A stretch of DNA of 64,000 nucleotides from Vreelandella olivaria (GTDB taxonomy: Bacteria; Pseudomonadota; Gammaproteobacteria; Pseudomonadales; Halomonadaceae): assembly GCA_004295565.1 (NCBI GenBank), contig AP019416.1, forward strand, positions 3,286,001-3,350,000. Direction: 5' to 3'. Within the stretch, counting starts at the first letter, position 1. Each line of letters opens with the position of its first letter. A model generated the notes under the pieces. That model saw nothing but the letters and a program-made list of their open reading frames with translations. It was not told the DNA's origin and did not search any database. Below are positions 32,885 through 42,741 of this stretch, piece by piece. The position numbers were made by a program, and so were the translations under genes.

Positions 32885-33270
32885 ATGGCAAAAGCAACGC
32901 GTCTACTATTCGTATTCTGGCTATCGCTAATGTGGTCAATTAATAGCTGGGCGTTACCCGCTGATATCCAGGCCGCCAAAGATGAAGGCATGCGCTTATG
33001 GGGCATTTCGGAATGGATAGAAATGCAGCCCTACTTGGAGCAATCCGCTACAGCCGTTGATGTGAAATCGATGTACTACCTGGGTGAAGCCACGCGGTTG
33101 TTAAGTCGAGGGTTAACCACTGAAGCTATGGAGTAATATTAATGCTTTCCAAACAGGTTCCCCTGCGAAACTCCTCTTCTGTTTCAAGGTTTTTCCTGTA
33201 TCACGGGCAATAGACATCTAGAGAACATCGATGATTGGCGTAACTAAAAGCAAATCACTTATGCCTATTC
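32885..33270 (+). pseudogene. Truncated, decaying second Sel1-repeat protein
   Basis: It starts MAKATRLLFVFWLSLMWSIN with a signal peptide ending NSWA, then LPADIQAAKDEGMRL, identical in pattern to the first Sel1 gene, and MYYLGEATRLLSRGLTTEAM. The frame stops at 33136 where copy 1 reads EWYLKAAEQG. Degraded homology (stops replacing W, NAFQTGSPAKLL, then IDDWR matching SDDWREA) continues to about 33230. This is a tandem duplicate in decay rather than a short gene. The stretch to 33400 holds nothing else recognisable. Confidence 0.7.
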
Positions 33271-33400
33271 CGGCATTAGAAATGGTATAACGTGACCTCA
33301 TTCAGACCTGAGGGAGTTGAGGATTTGCTGTGCCGTCATGCCCCCTTTAGCAACCTCGTTTTGAGCATTTTACTCAACAGAAGACAAATAGCAGGTAATC

Positions 33401-34107
33401 ATGAATAACAGTCAAGGGAATATGATAGTTGAACTAATACGCGCTTATTATTTCACGAAACGCGAACGCCCGAATATCGAGCAAGCCAATTTGACCAACG
33501 ACCTGGTTGCTATTGTCGAGAGCGCTCGCTACCAAAGTGTCCAGTTACAATTTAACATAACGGTGCAGCCATGGTCATATTCACCATTGCTGCTATTTGT
33601 TTTGGATTAAGCTTCAAGCTTGGAGAAGATCACCCTTATGCTGCTATTACTTTTCTAACAAGTGTTATTTCGATATTTATAGGTCTCGGGTTAATTTTAT
33701 TAGCAGGTTTAATCGGGCATTTCCGCCACTGTCTTTTTGTAAAGGATTGCGATATCGACAGCGGCTTTACCCCTTATCTTGGTGATACAGGCGAATTACT
33801 GCAGCGACTCAAACTTGATGTATCGGATTTCTCGCGAACGAGCAAGAAGAATGGTCAACTGTCTTACTGCAAGCAAGGCAAGAGCGAGGTTGGCAGCTTC
33901 GATTACCACATCTATCGCTTCAATTGGTTCACGGGCAGCGAGGATAACCGTCAATACTTCGCTCGCAACGGTGTCTGGTGCAACCTATTCACTCATGGGC
34001 CACTGGATATTTGGAATGCCCGGGAGAGCAAGAATTGGCAACACCCCATGGAGTATGCCGTTTCGCCAGGGTTCGAACGCCAACTAACAATACGTGAGGG
34101 GGGATAA
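33401..34107 (+). CDS. Unknown membrane protein, one frameshift
   Basis: Two reading frames meet near 33560 and read as one protein of about 235 residues: a soluble start MNNSQGNMIVELIRAYYFTK, two hydrophobic helices (VIFTIAAICFGLSFKL; AAITFLTSVISIFIGLGLIL LAGLIG), and a soluble domain ending ESKNWQHPMEYAVSPGFERQ. No family is recognised. It is followed 1 bp later by another unknown gene and then LemA, all on the same strand, so a three-gene operon is likely. Base composition is lower in GC than the flanking housekeeping genes, as in the T6SS island, so acquired DNA is possible. Confidence 0.5.
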
Positions 34108-34108
34108 C

Positions 34109-34550
34109 ATGGCGCTGGCACGCTTTCTTAAACCCCGTGTCATGGAAGTGCTGGTGGAGATGGCCAAGCAGTACCAAGACATGAATGTACAAGTGACTGC
34201 CGACCACGATCTGTTCATTACCTGGACAAGGACCGGATCCGTTTGATTTAGCACTGGAGAATACGAGGGAGTCCAACCAAGTTACTGGTCAAAATGGACA
34301 CGGCACGCACAGAGTTAACACCGATTTCAGTCATACTGTTGAATTCAGGGGAGAAAACCCGACTGCCTGGTCACCTGAGATGTATGACCAAATAATATCA
34401 AAATTGAAAGCCACCCAAATTAACAAGGGACCTGAAGCCCTGCTTGCGGGCATCGCTGAAATTCGCCGTTATCTCGACGACAACTTCAGTGGCCACCACA
34501 CCCAAAATGTGAATAGAGCAGATGTCGCTGCAACAACTACTGGCCAATAA
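34109..34550 (+). CDS. Unknown soluble protein, one frameshift
   Basis: It starts MALARFLKPRVMEVLVEMAK 1 bp after the preceding stop. The frame slips near 34225 and continues DPFDLALENTRESNQVTGQN to YLDDNFSGHHTQNVNRADVA and the stop at 34550, about 146 residues. There are no membrane segments and no family recognised. It lies 30 bp before lemA and may work with the LemA protein and the upstream membrane protein. Confidence 0.45.
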
Positions 34551-34580
34551 GGCTGACCTTAATTTCTTAGGAGCATTTAA

Positions 34581-35152
34581 GTGGAAATAATCATTGTCAT
34601 CGCGGTCGCGTTACTCTTCGGCGCTATCATAAGTTACAACCGCATTATGTATGCCTTCAATCGCGTCGAGCAAGGGTGGGCAGGTGTTCTGGTTCAAGAG
34701 CGCCAGATCCTCCGCACCCTGCCCGCTTTACTTGAACAGGTCAAAGACTACCAAGAGTACGAGCAAGATACTCAGGAGCGCTTGACTCGCATTCGCGAGA
34801 ATCTTGACGGACTCTTCAATCGGAGTGTACCGAATGAAATTGATAGTGTTGCACTTAAGGATGCACAACGCGAAGGAGCGGAGTTGATTCGTGGGCTGCG
34901 TTTTACCGTGGAGAACTATCCCGAGCTCCAAGCCAGCGAAGTCGTTCGCGGCTATATGCGCGAACTCTCTGAACTAGAAGATAATCTAGCAGCAGCTTTG
35001 CGTATCTTTAACGCTCAAGTAGCCTCTTTCAATTCGCGAATAGACACCTTTCCAAACAATATGGTCAATACCATTGCCCCGCGTAAACAACGCATTCAGG
35101 TATTTTTGATACCGAGGCTTCCGCTTCCTTTGAGTACCGCCCCAACCTTTAA
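34581..35152 (+). CDS. lemA: LemA family protein, frameshift near the C-terminus
   Basis: One N-terminal helix (MEIIIVIAVALLFGAIISYN RIMYAFNRVEQGWAGVLVQE) is followed by the antiparallel helical bundle of LemA proteins (LPALLEQVKDYQEYEQD, AAALRIFNAQVASFNSRIDT FPNNMV). The frame slips at a T run near 35105; the corrected end reads FFDTEASASFEYRPNL with stop at 35150-35152, like the FFE...AS family ending. The total is about 190 residues. LemA proteins are membrane-anchored with unclear function, usually beside membrane peptidases or TPM-domain proteins; here the partners are two unknown genes. Confidence 0.85.
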
Positions 35153-35325
35153 AAAGGGCTGCAACAGGCATGGTACGAACCACTTCAGCCCCCACCTATC
35201 TAGCCAGCATGGATAAATGGCCAGTAATATTGTTAAAGTCGGATCATTAATCCGCCAAAATTAGATGTATCCGGCTCGAACCTCTCGCCTGCTCTGCTGA
35301 ATCTAACGGCAGAGCTTCTTATCCT

Positions 35326-35706
35326 TTAATGCCCTTCCCTGGCCAACCACGCTTTCAAAAAAGCAATTTCACTCTCCTGCGCAGCAATAATTTCCTCGGC
35401 CAGTTGGCGAATTTCCCCATCTTCGCCGTGCTCCAGCACTACTTCCGCCATGGCAATTGCACCCTCGTGATGAGGAATCATCCCTTGTGCGAAATCCACA
35501 TCCGGGTTTCCAGTAAACGCCATTGCCATATCTTCATGCATACGATCACTGGCAGCTTGGTAGGCGGCGACGGCAGGATTATTACCGTGCGAGTCAGCAG
35601 CGGCACTGTGCTCACCGTGGCTACCAAGAGGGTCATTTTCCTGGGCAATGACAGACGGCGCTACCAACACGCCAGCCACCACACACATACCTGTAGCCCT
35701 TTTCAA
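35326..35706 (-). CDS. DUF305 periplasmic protein (probable copper-related)
   Basis: A hydrophobic export signal (GMCVVAGVLVAPSVIA then QEND) is followed by the DUF305 core, FAQGMIPHHEGAIAMAEVVL, with the HH and Met residues typical of this CopM-like family. An N-terminal His-rich stretch (GSHGEHSAAADSHGNN) could bind metal. About 126 residues. The frame's first codon is TTG at 35706; an ATG at 35759 (MSFSISTAKRLFSG) one frame away may be the true start. It stands alone on the minus strand between lemA and nfeD. Confidence 0.87.
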   Translation of the reverse strand: MKRATGMCVVAGVLVAPSVIAQENDPLGSHGEHSAAADSHGNNPAVAAYQAASDRMHEDMAMAFTGNPDVDFAQGMIPHHEGAIAMAEVVLEHGEDGEIRQLAEEIIAAQESEIAFLKAWLAREGH

Positions 35707-35879
35707 TGCGAGAAGCGGCCGGAAAATAGGCGCTTGGCTGTTGATATCGAAAAAGACATGACACGTTCCTATAGTGAGTATTGGTAATTAAAGTTTAAAA
35801 CCTACAGGTAGCCCACAGGTCAAGGCGGCCTAAGTGGGTTACCCTAAGAGGATCATCGACCTATTGCATTGGAGAGCCC

Positions 35880-36375
35880 ATGGACTGGAACCCAGCTTAT
35901 AGCTGGCTAGTACTCGCCTTGTTGCTGAGTTTGGCAGAGCTAACTTCTGGCGCGATGGTACTGCTTGCGCTTGGCATTGCCGCGGCCCTAACCGCTACAG
36001 TCACCGCCTTGGGCCTTTCACTCCCCTGGCAGCTGCTTAGTATGGCTATCTTTACCGGCGTTTTAATGCCGATTTGCATTATGGTCATTCGCCCGCGTTT
36101 TCTCACCCCGCGGTGTTGCCTATGGCACCACCGGCACTGGCGTAGAGAAAGGCAATCGCTATACCACTCTACGCCGCGATTTTGATGATGCCACCGGCAT
36201 TAAAGTCAACGGCGACTTCTACCGTTTGCGGGTGCTTGATAGCGGTGAAACCGAGCTACCTGCCGGCACACCGGTCGTATTTAGACGTTTTGAAGGAACC
36301 ACTGCGCTGGTCACGCTACATCAGCCTGCTGACATCACCCCGCAAGATGACAATTCCCAACGCAAGGAGCCTTAA
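35880..36375 (+). CDS. NfeD-family membrane protein, one frameshift
   Basis: Three or four membrane helices (WLVLALLLSLAELTSGAMVL LALGIAAALTATVTALGL; LLSMAIFTGVLMPICIMVIR) are followed by a C-terminal OB-fold (VNGDFYRLRVLDSGETELPA GTPVVFRRFEGTTALV). The frame slips near 36105. The joined length is about 165 residues, a short NfeD without the protease domain. It ends 2 bp before the SPFH gene; this pairing is a conserved operon in which NfeD and a stomatin/paraslipin act together at the inner membrane. Confidence 0.88.
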
Positions 36376-36377
36376 CC

Positions 36378-37466
36378 ATGGATCTACCTATAAGCCCAGG
36401 TTTATTGATAAGCCTTATTATCGTCGTGATCGCGGTACTGATCATTTCAAAAGGTCTGATTATTATTCGTCAATCGGAAGTGATGGTGGTTGAGCGCCTT
36501 GGTTCGTTCCACCGCGTGTTAGAAAGCGGTATTAACATCATTATTCCGTTTATTGAGCAGCCTCGCGCAATCACCATGCTGCGTTATCGCAAAATGGGCG
36601 AGGAGTACACCGCCATTACCTCCGATGAAACCCGTATTGACCGCCGCGAGACGGTGATGGATTTTCCCGGTCAGCCGGTGGTCACCACCGACAACGTCAC
36701 CGTGCGTATCAACGGTGCGCTCTACTACCAAATCATCGACCCCAAGCGGGCCGTTTATGAAGTGGAAAATATGAGCCAAGCCGTCGAAGTACTGGCCAAA
36801 ACCACGCTGCGTTCAGTGGTCGGCAAGATGGAGCTGGATAAACTGTTTGAGTCCCGCGCGGAAGTGAATAACGAGATCCAGGCGGCTATGGAAGAGCCTG
36901 CCTCCAAGTGGGGTGTCAAAATCTCCCGGGTCGAAGTGCAGGATATTGCCATGCCGGAAGAGGTGGAGACTGCCATGCGCCTGCAAATGGCCGCCGAGCG
37001 TAAGCGCCGCGCCACCGTGACTGAAGCCGAGGGGGAAAAATCAGCGGCGATCGCCATGGCCCAGGGGCAACGCGAATCCTCTATCCTTAACGCTCAGGGT
37101 GACAAAGAGTCGGCTATCCTGCGTGCCCAGGGTGAGCAGGAGTCCATCAAACTGGTTCTCAGTGCTATTGGTGATAGCGAAGAGAACAAACGTACCGTCG
37201 TGGGCTACTTGCTGGGGCAGAGTTATATCAAGGTGCTACCCAATATGGCAAAAGATGGCGAACGAGTATTTGTGCCCTATGAGTCCTCTGCCCTGCTTGG
37301 CTCTATGGGTATGTTCCGTGAAATGGCTGGGTCACCGGAGGACACCGTGGCTAACCACCTGAAGAGAGGCAACGGCAGCGATAACAACCTTCGCAGTGGC
37401 ATCGTCGGTGGCGCAGCAGGGGCAATTAACGTTGTAGCGATTAATAATGAGTGCTTGACCGTTTAA
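36378..37466 (+). CDS. SPFH/Band 7 paraslipin (stomatin-like, Qmc-type)
   Basis: An intact 362-residue protein. It has one N-terminal helix (LLISLIIVVIAVLIISKGLI), the Band 7 domain (VMVVERLGSFHRVLESGINI, VTTDNVTVRINGALYYQIID), the characteristic VEVQDIAMPEEVETAMRLQM, and an Ala/Glu-rich coiled coil (AEGEKSAAIAMAQGQRESSI). A C-terminal paraslipin tail follows. Family members form membrane-bound cages and scaffold membrane-protein quality control. It is cotranscribed with nfeD. Confidence 0.93.
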   Translation: MDLPISPGLLISLIIVVIAVLIISKGLIIIRQSEVMVVERLGSFHRVLESGINIIIPFIEQPRAITMLRYRKMGEEYTAITSDETRIDRRETVMDFPGQPVVTTDNVTVRINGALYYQIIDPKRAVYEVENMSQAVEVLAKTTLRSVVGKMELDKLFESRAEVNNEIQAAMEEPASKWGVKISRVEVQDIAMPEEVETAMRLQMAAERKRRATVTEAEGEKSAAIAMAQGQRESSILNAQGDKESAILRAQGEQESIKLVLSAIGDSEENKRTVVGYLLGQSYIKVLPNMAKDGERVFVPYESSALLGSMGMFREMAGSPEDTVANHLKRGNGSDNNLRSGIVGGAAGAINVVAINNECLTV

Positions 37467-37529
37467 AAAGTACTATTTCAATACGAGAGTGCTTAGTGCT
37501 ATTTATAGTGGCGGTGCAAAGCACGATTT

Positions 37530-37553
37530 GGCTGGATCGAAGGAGATCCAGCT
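37530..37553 (+). terminator. Stem-loop after the nfeD-paraslipin operon
   Basis: CTGGATC (37532-37538) pairs with GATCCAG (37545-37551) around GAAGGA, extended by one G-C and one G-U pair. Only a weak T run (CGTTTT) follows 7 bp later. It is a plausible intrinsic terminator, and the rest of the 260-bp gap to the next gene shows nothing else. Confidence 0.5.
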
Positions 37554-37726
37554 ATACCGTTTTAACCTTTGAGCGCTATAGAGTGCTGGAGGTGTCACCA
37601 TTACCTAACACCGTAAACTGACGCCAAAAATAAGTGCTTGCTTTTGCGCTCACCACCTCATCGGTAGAACCCGGTTCAAGCACTGGCCAGTAGAAGTATC
37701 ATAACCAAGAGGTGAGTACGACCATC

Positions 37727-39529
37727 ATGCTGCCACGTTGGCTTGCCATACGTCACTATGCTCAGCTACTTCTCCTCCTGGTCATCCTGGTGATGCTTCC
37801 GTGTGGTCTTCAGGCTGCTGCTCTGCCACAACCACTGCAAAGCTGGGAGTATCGCTGGGGCGACTCTCCTTTGATGACAATAACCGTCCTCAGTGGTTGC
37901 AAAGCGACTCAACCGAGTGGCAGTCGATCGACTCCCCATCTAACCCACCGGGTCGCGATGGGCACGAACACCTCTGGCTCCGCACAACGCTTCCCGCGGG
38001 TGACTGGAGCGACCCAGTCCTCTTTATCACTAGCATCAATTTGATTGGGCAAGTGTATCTAGGCGACGAACTCATCTATCAATATGGTGAGTTTGACGAT
38101 CAGGGCAAAGGCGAATTTGCCGGCTGGCCCTGGCACATGATCGACCTCCCAGACGATGTCGCCGGTCAAACGCTCACCTTTCGCTTCTACTCTTACTACA
38201 CCAGTATTGGTTTATGGGGCCAAGTACAGGTAATGGAACGCATTGACGTTCTCAAGCAGGTTATCCATGACTCCGCTCAGGATCTCGGCGTCAGTGCGTT
38301 GGTCTTGGTGCTTGCTATCCTGGCCACTATTTTCGCGTTGATAGGCCCTGAACGCCGCGGCTTTGGGTCTATTGCGTTATTTGCCTACGCCTCAGGGCTA
38401 ATGCTGCTGGCTGAGACGCCTGCTCGTCAATTCATTGCCGATGGGCCACTGGCCTGGGACACCCTCCGCGCCGGCAGCTACTACACTTTGCCGGTGGCAC
38501 TAGAATGCTGCTCAGCCACTGGCTGGAAGGCGCCGCTAGGCGCTGGATAACACGCCTGTGGATTATCCATTTGGCGTATCTCATTCTTGCGATTGGCTTG
38601 GTTCAACTGGGGTGGTGAGCCTTTCACTCACCTTCCCCGTCTTTTGATGTCATGCTGGCGATAACGCTCCCCATCATGTTGGCGCTCGCGCTCATGCGCT
38701 TTCAGCGGCTCACTCTGGAACAACGCCTTCTGGTAGTGAGTTTTACTTTTTTTGCCCCGCTGCTGTTGGCTGACATGGTGGTCGCCCATGGTTTTGTGGA
38801 CTGGCGCAGTGTGCCCTTGAGCTACGGCTCATTGGCTTTTTTCTTTAGCTAACGCGGCTATTTTTCTGTGGCACTACCGACATACACAGCAACAGCTTGC
38901 GATGGCCAACGAGACCCTAGAGCAGCAGGTTGCAGCGCGAACCGCCGACCTTGACCGGTTAGTGCAAGAACTGGAAGGGCTCTCACGCAAGGATCCGCTA
39001 ACAGGCCTGCATAACCGCCGTCATTTCGATATGGCATTCGAACACCAGTGCCAGCGAGTAAAGCAGCATGCCAGTCATCTTTCCGTGCTGATGATGGATG
39101 TGGATCACTTCAAGCGAATCAATGACGATTTTCGGTCATGACGCAGGCGATGCCGTGCTGGTGGAAATTGCCCTGATGTTGCGACATCACCTAAGAGATC
39201 TGGACGTAATCTGTCGTTTTGGAGGGGAAGAGTTTATTGCCTTGCTACCCGCAACCTCTCGAGTTGCTGCCGAATCTCGCGCCAAGGCGCTGTTAACCTC
39301 TATTGCTCAACAGACATTTGCCCATCAAGGCACTCCACTGCGTAGAATCACCCTCTCCTGCGGTGTGGCAACCTACCCTGATCACACCCAAGACCCTAAG
39401 AAATTACTACGCCTGGCCGATGAAGCGCTCTATCAGAAAGCCAAGCACAGCGGCCGTAACCGCTGTGTCGTTTGGGAAGAGACCCTCGAGGAGCAGGGAT
39501 TTATGCTCGGTAGGCAGCAGCCTCAGTAA
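37727..39529 (+). CDS. Diguanylate cyclase with 7TMR-DISM-like membrane sensor, frameshifted
   Basis: Signal/first helix YAQLLLLLVILVMLPCGLQA, a periplasmic beta-sandwich domain (LWLRTTLPAGDWSDPVLFIT, IGQVYLGDELIYQYGEFDDQ), about six or seven helices (SALVLVLAILATIFALI onward), a short coiled coil (ETLEQQVAARTADLDRLVQE), then GGDEF (LSRKDPLTGLHNRRHFDMAF, LSVLMMDVDHFKRINDD, CRFGGEEFIALLP). The active-site GGEEF is intact, so it should make cyclic-di-GMP from GTP. No EAL domain and no RxxD inhibitory site is obvious. Joined length is about 600 residues. Frames change near 37865, 38505, 38600, 38845 and 39128. A GTG at 37712 is an alternative start. Confidence 0.85.
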
Positions 39530-39549
39530 TCGCCCATGCGATTGGCTGA

Positions 39550-40872
39550 TTAAGCAGAACCCGCGGCCAGAAAATGATCGATAAACACCGCATAATCCTG
39601 CTCTGTGCAGTCAGCGTAAGCCACTGCCAGTGTCGACACCACCTCAACAAACAGCTCTTCACGCCCTTTTAATCGCTGGCCAACGGCCTTGGCAAAGCGT
39701 GTTGCGTCCCCCTGGTTAAGCGCCTGGGCACCGCGCAGATGTTCACGGGCGAGAATTTCTCCCCACTGCTGAGCCAGTTTTCGATATGACTTACCGCCTG
39801 AAAGTTTATGGGTCGGAAAGTCTTTCTTGAACGGCGAGCGCTCACGTACCGAAAATACCTTTCCGTTCATGGTTAGCCAGCCGAGGTAAGCGTCCGGGTG
39901 CTCGGCAATGGCGTGGAAGGCAGCTGCATGGCGGATGGCCTCGTTAGGAAACAATTTACGCCACGCCTGCTGCTGGTGTTTATCCATTAAACGAAATGCT
40001 TCTGGCGGCACCTGCTCTTTGACATCCAAGATGATGTCATCGTGCTCGTGCTCAACGCCGCCCTCAATCAAGACGTAATAACGTTCCACGCCCAACGAAC
40101 CGGTGCCTGCATCCAAACGCCGTGCCGTATCCTTGACGCGAAAATGGTGGGGTCACTCTCTTTAACCGCATGTTGCAGCGTTTGTTGGTACTCCTGCTCA
40201 ATTAGGCGGCGCAACTGGCTGGCCACATCCGCCGGCAGGTTAGCCAGTTTGCCAGGCCGCTCGGCAAACTGGCGCCCTTTCTGCTCATCCAGAGTCGTCC
40301 ACTTTTCGAGCATGCGCGCACGGCTCTGCTTATCGGCAACTTTGCTCATAAAGGGCTTTAGCGTGCCTTTGGCGCTATCAAGGGTCACGGCTTGAACAGG
40401 TTTGCCGTCAACATGATTCGCCAGGGTTTGGTAATAGCCCTTTATTAACTTTTTTAAGCGCTTTATCAATCGCTTTTGGATCCAGCTCAGCATTTTCACG
40501 AGCATCTAATACGACGCTGATAGCCAACCGCCACAGGTCATATTGGTAGTCGCCAATCAGCGCATCATCGAAGTCATCCATGCCGTAGCGCACTTGATCA
40601 TCATGATGACCATAAGCGCCAAAATTATAGCCGTGGGCGTCGCCCTGCAACCAGGTTTGGGTCTCCGGCCAGCCGCCAAACAGGGCAAAACGCCAATCGT
40701 GCCATACATCATTCCAGTACAGATGATTACTGCCGCGGAAAAAGCGATAGGGCGACGCAGCCATTTTGGCGTACTTGGCTTGGCGAGTGGCCGTTGGCAA
40801 GGTGTTATTTGCCTGTTGGGTTGCCTCAATCACCCGCTGAGGGCGGTTATGTCCAGTCAATGCATGGCTCAT
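39550..40872 (-). CDS. DUF2252 family protein, two frameshifts
   Basis: The start is ATG 40872 (MSHALTGHNRPQRVIEATQQ). Landmarks are KMAASPYRFFRGSNHLYWND, TWLQGDAHGYNFGAYG, YGMDDFDDALIGDYQYDLWR LA, LGVERYYVLIEGGVEHEHDD and AQQWGEILAREHLRGAQA. These fit DUF2252 proteins, distantly kinase-like (the GD.H.NFG and D.DD motifs recall phosphotransferase folds), with unknown substrate. About 440 residues. Frames change near 40455 and 40140, where one base is missing from or added to A runs. It lies alone between the diguanylate cyclase and the symporter. Confidence 0.85.
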
Positions 40873-40972
40873 TACGTTGCCTTTGTTGGTGCAAGTTTCA
40901 TTAGAAGCGCTGGTACCTATAAGCACTTTGCTACAAAGGTAGTCGATAACCATGAATAGATTAAGTCAGCAC

Positions 40973-42464
40973 TCACCCCGCAGCCCTACATCCCCGCTGG
41001 GTAAAACCTCTTGGAGCGGCAATTCTGAAGAAGCGCTCCACCACCTCAGCGTGGGTAGCAGGCGTCATCAAAGAGACGGCGACAAATACCGGCAGATTGA
41101 GCATCAGCCCCCAGAAGCCCGCGTGAATACCCAGTGGGTGTGGCCAAAGGACAGTAAATGCCGTGGTGATCAAAAAACCTACCACGATGCCCGCCATGAC
41201 ACCCAAGCGAGAAGCCCGCGGCCAAAAGAACATGCCGATAAAGGCAGGCAACACCTGGGAGGCAAACCCCAGCCCCACCAACAGAATCATCACCAAACTG
41301 CCGGGCTCGGCAATTGCCAGCGGCGCGACCACGAAGAACATAATGGGCAGAATCAGCAGCCGGGCGAGCTTTCCGGTAACGCCATCAGAGAGCTTTAGCA
41401 ACGGCTGAAGAACATCTTTGCTCAGCGACAGCGATACCGAATGAATAAATGGCTCGCTGGAAGACATTGAGGCCGCCAGGGTACCCGCACCTAGCAATCC
41501 CACTAATACTACCGGCAAGTGCTGCATGGCATACTCAAGTACCACAGTGTCTGCTCGGGCCAGGTCAGGCAGCGAAAAGATCCCGATAAAGCCGACAACC
41601 ACCATAGGCAGAATAACCACGTAATACGTAGGCAGCCACGTCGCGCTACGACGGATAGTGCGTGCCGAGGCCGCACTCATCCACTGCGTCCACACCGGCG
41701 GCATAAATGAGAACATGGAAACGATGATCGAGGTCGTCCAGAAGCTAAAGCTCATATCGCCGCCTGCGCCTGGCAGGGTGAGAAACTCACTATGCTCGGC
41801 CTGAATGCGCTCGAATACCCCAGCGAAACTTAATCCCCCGGTGGCGCTATGCATGGCCCAAAGGCCAACGGCCCAAGCCACCATCAGCATCAACACGCCC
41901 TGAAAGGCATTGGTGCGACCAATCGCCCGCTGACCACTGGCGTAGAGGTAGACGGCTATGCAAGCCAGTACCAGCAAGACACCTAGCCAAATAGGGATCA
42001 AACCGCCGCTCATCACAAACAAAATATAGGCTGAGCCAATGGTTTGCAGTACCGCGTAGGCAATAGAGCCAATGGCCATCACGAGCGCCGCCAGCGCACC
42101 CAACGCGGGGCTTTGATAGCGGTCTGAAATGGCACTCGCCTGGGTAACGTGCCCAAACTGCTCGCCAAACTGCCACACCTTCGGACCGAAGTACCACGCC
42201 ACCAACGCCAGGTAAGCAAGATAAATCGCCACATAAAACACCGCGACGCCTTTGGAGTAAGCCCAGCCGGGCGCGCCCATAAAGGTGTAAGCACTTACAC
42301 TACCGGCGGCGATCAGCAGGTAGAGCGTCACCGGCCCCATGCTTCGGCCCGCCACGCCCCACCTCCAAGCTATTCATGGAGCGCCCTGCCCTGGCGCGTA
42401 GGCCAATCACCATGGCGATAGCGACATAGGTCAAGGTAATCAACAGTGGCCAAGGGCTATTCAT
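40973..42464 (-). CDS. Sodium:solute symporter family transporter, one frameshift
   Basis: It starts MNSPWPLLITLTYVAIAMVI at 42464. The frame slips near 42365 in the loop and resumes VAGRSMGPVTLYLLIAAGSV SAYTFMGAPGWAYSKG, with about 13 membrane helices and the SSS-type core (LVGLLGAGTLAASMSSSEPF IHSVSLSLSKDV). About 495 residues. It overlaps the upstream DUF3311 gene by 8 bp, the usual pairing for this symporter subgroup. With the upstream amidase it could import a substrate or product of amide hydrolysis; the substrate is unknown. Confidence 0.9.
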
Positions 42465-42684
42465 GGTCGTCTCGCTCCACGATACGGTTGCCGATCAGCA
42501 TCACCACCACGCAGGCAAAAATTACCAGGTAGCTCCACACCACCATTAGAGGCAGCCCCATTACCAGCGTTGCCCGATTGACCAAGCCGATGACCGGCCA
42601 CGTTCCCGCCATGACCAACGCCACAAACGCAATTAACAGGCCCCAGCCCGCTCGGGAGGTAGGCAGCACCAACAAACGTTCCAT
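42457..42684 (-). CDS. DUF3311 small membrane protein
   Basis: An intact 75-residue protein with two helices (GLLIAFVALVMAGTWPVIGL and GLPLMVVWSYLVIFACVVVM LIGNRIV). DUF3311 proteins are short partners encoded directly upstream of SSS symporters. Its end overlaps the symporter start by 8 bp, implying translational coupling. Confidence 0.9.
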   Translation of the reverse strand: MERLLVLPTSRAGWGLLIAFVALVMAGTWPVIGLVNRATLVMGLPLMVVWSYLVIFACVVVMLIGNRIVERDDHE

Positions 42685-42741
42685 AAGAGTTCCCCTTAGT
42701 TTTTAAAGACCGTTTTTAATGACAACTTGTTAAAAGTGATT

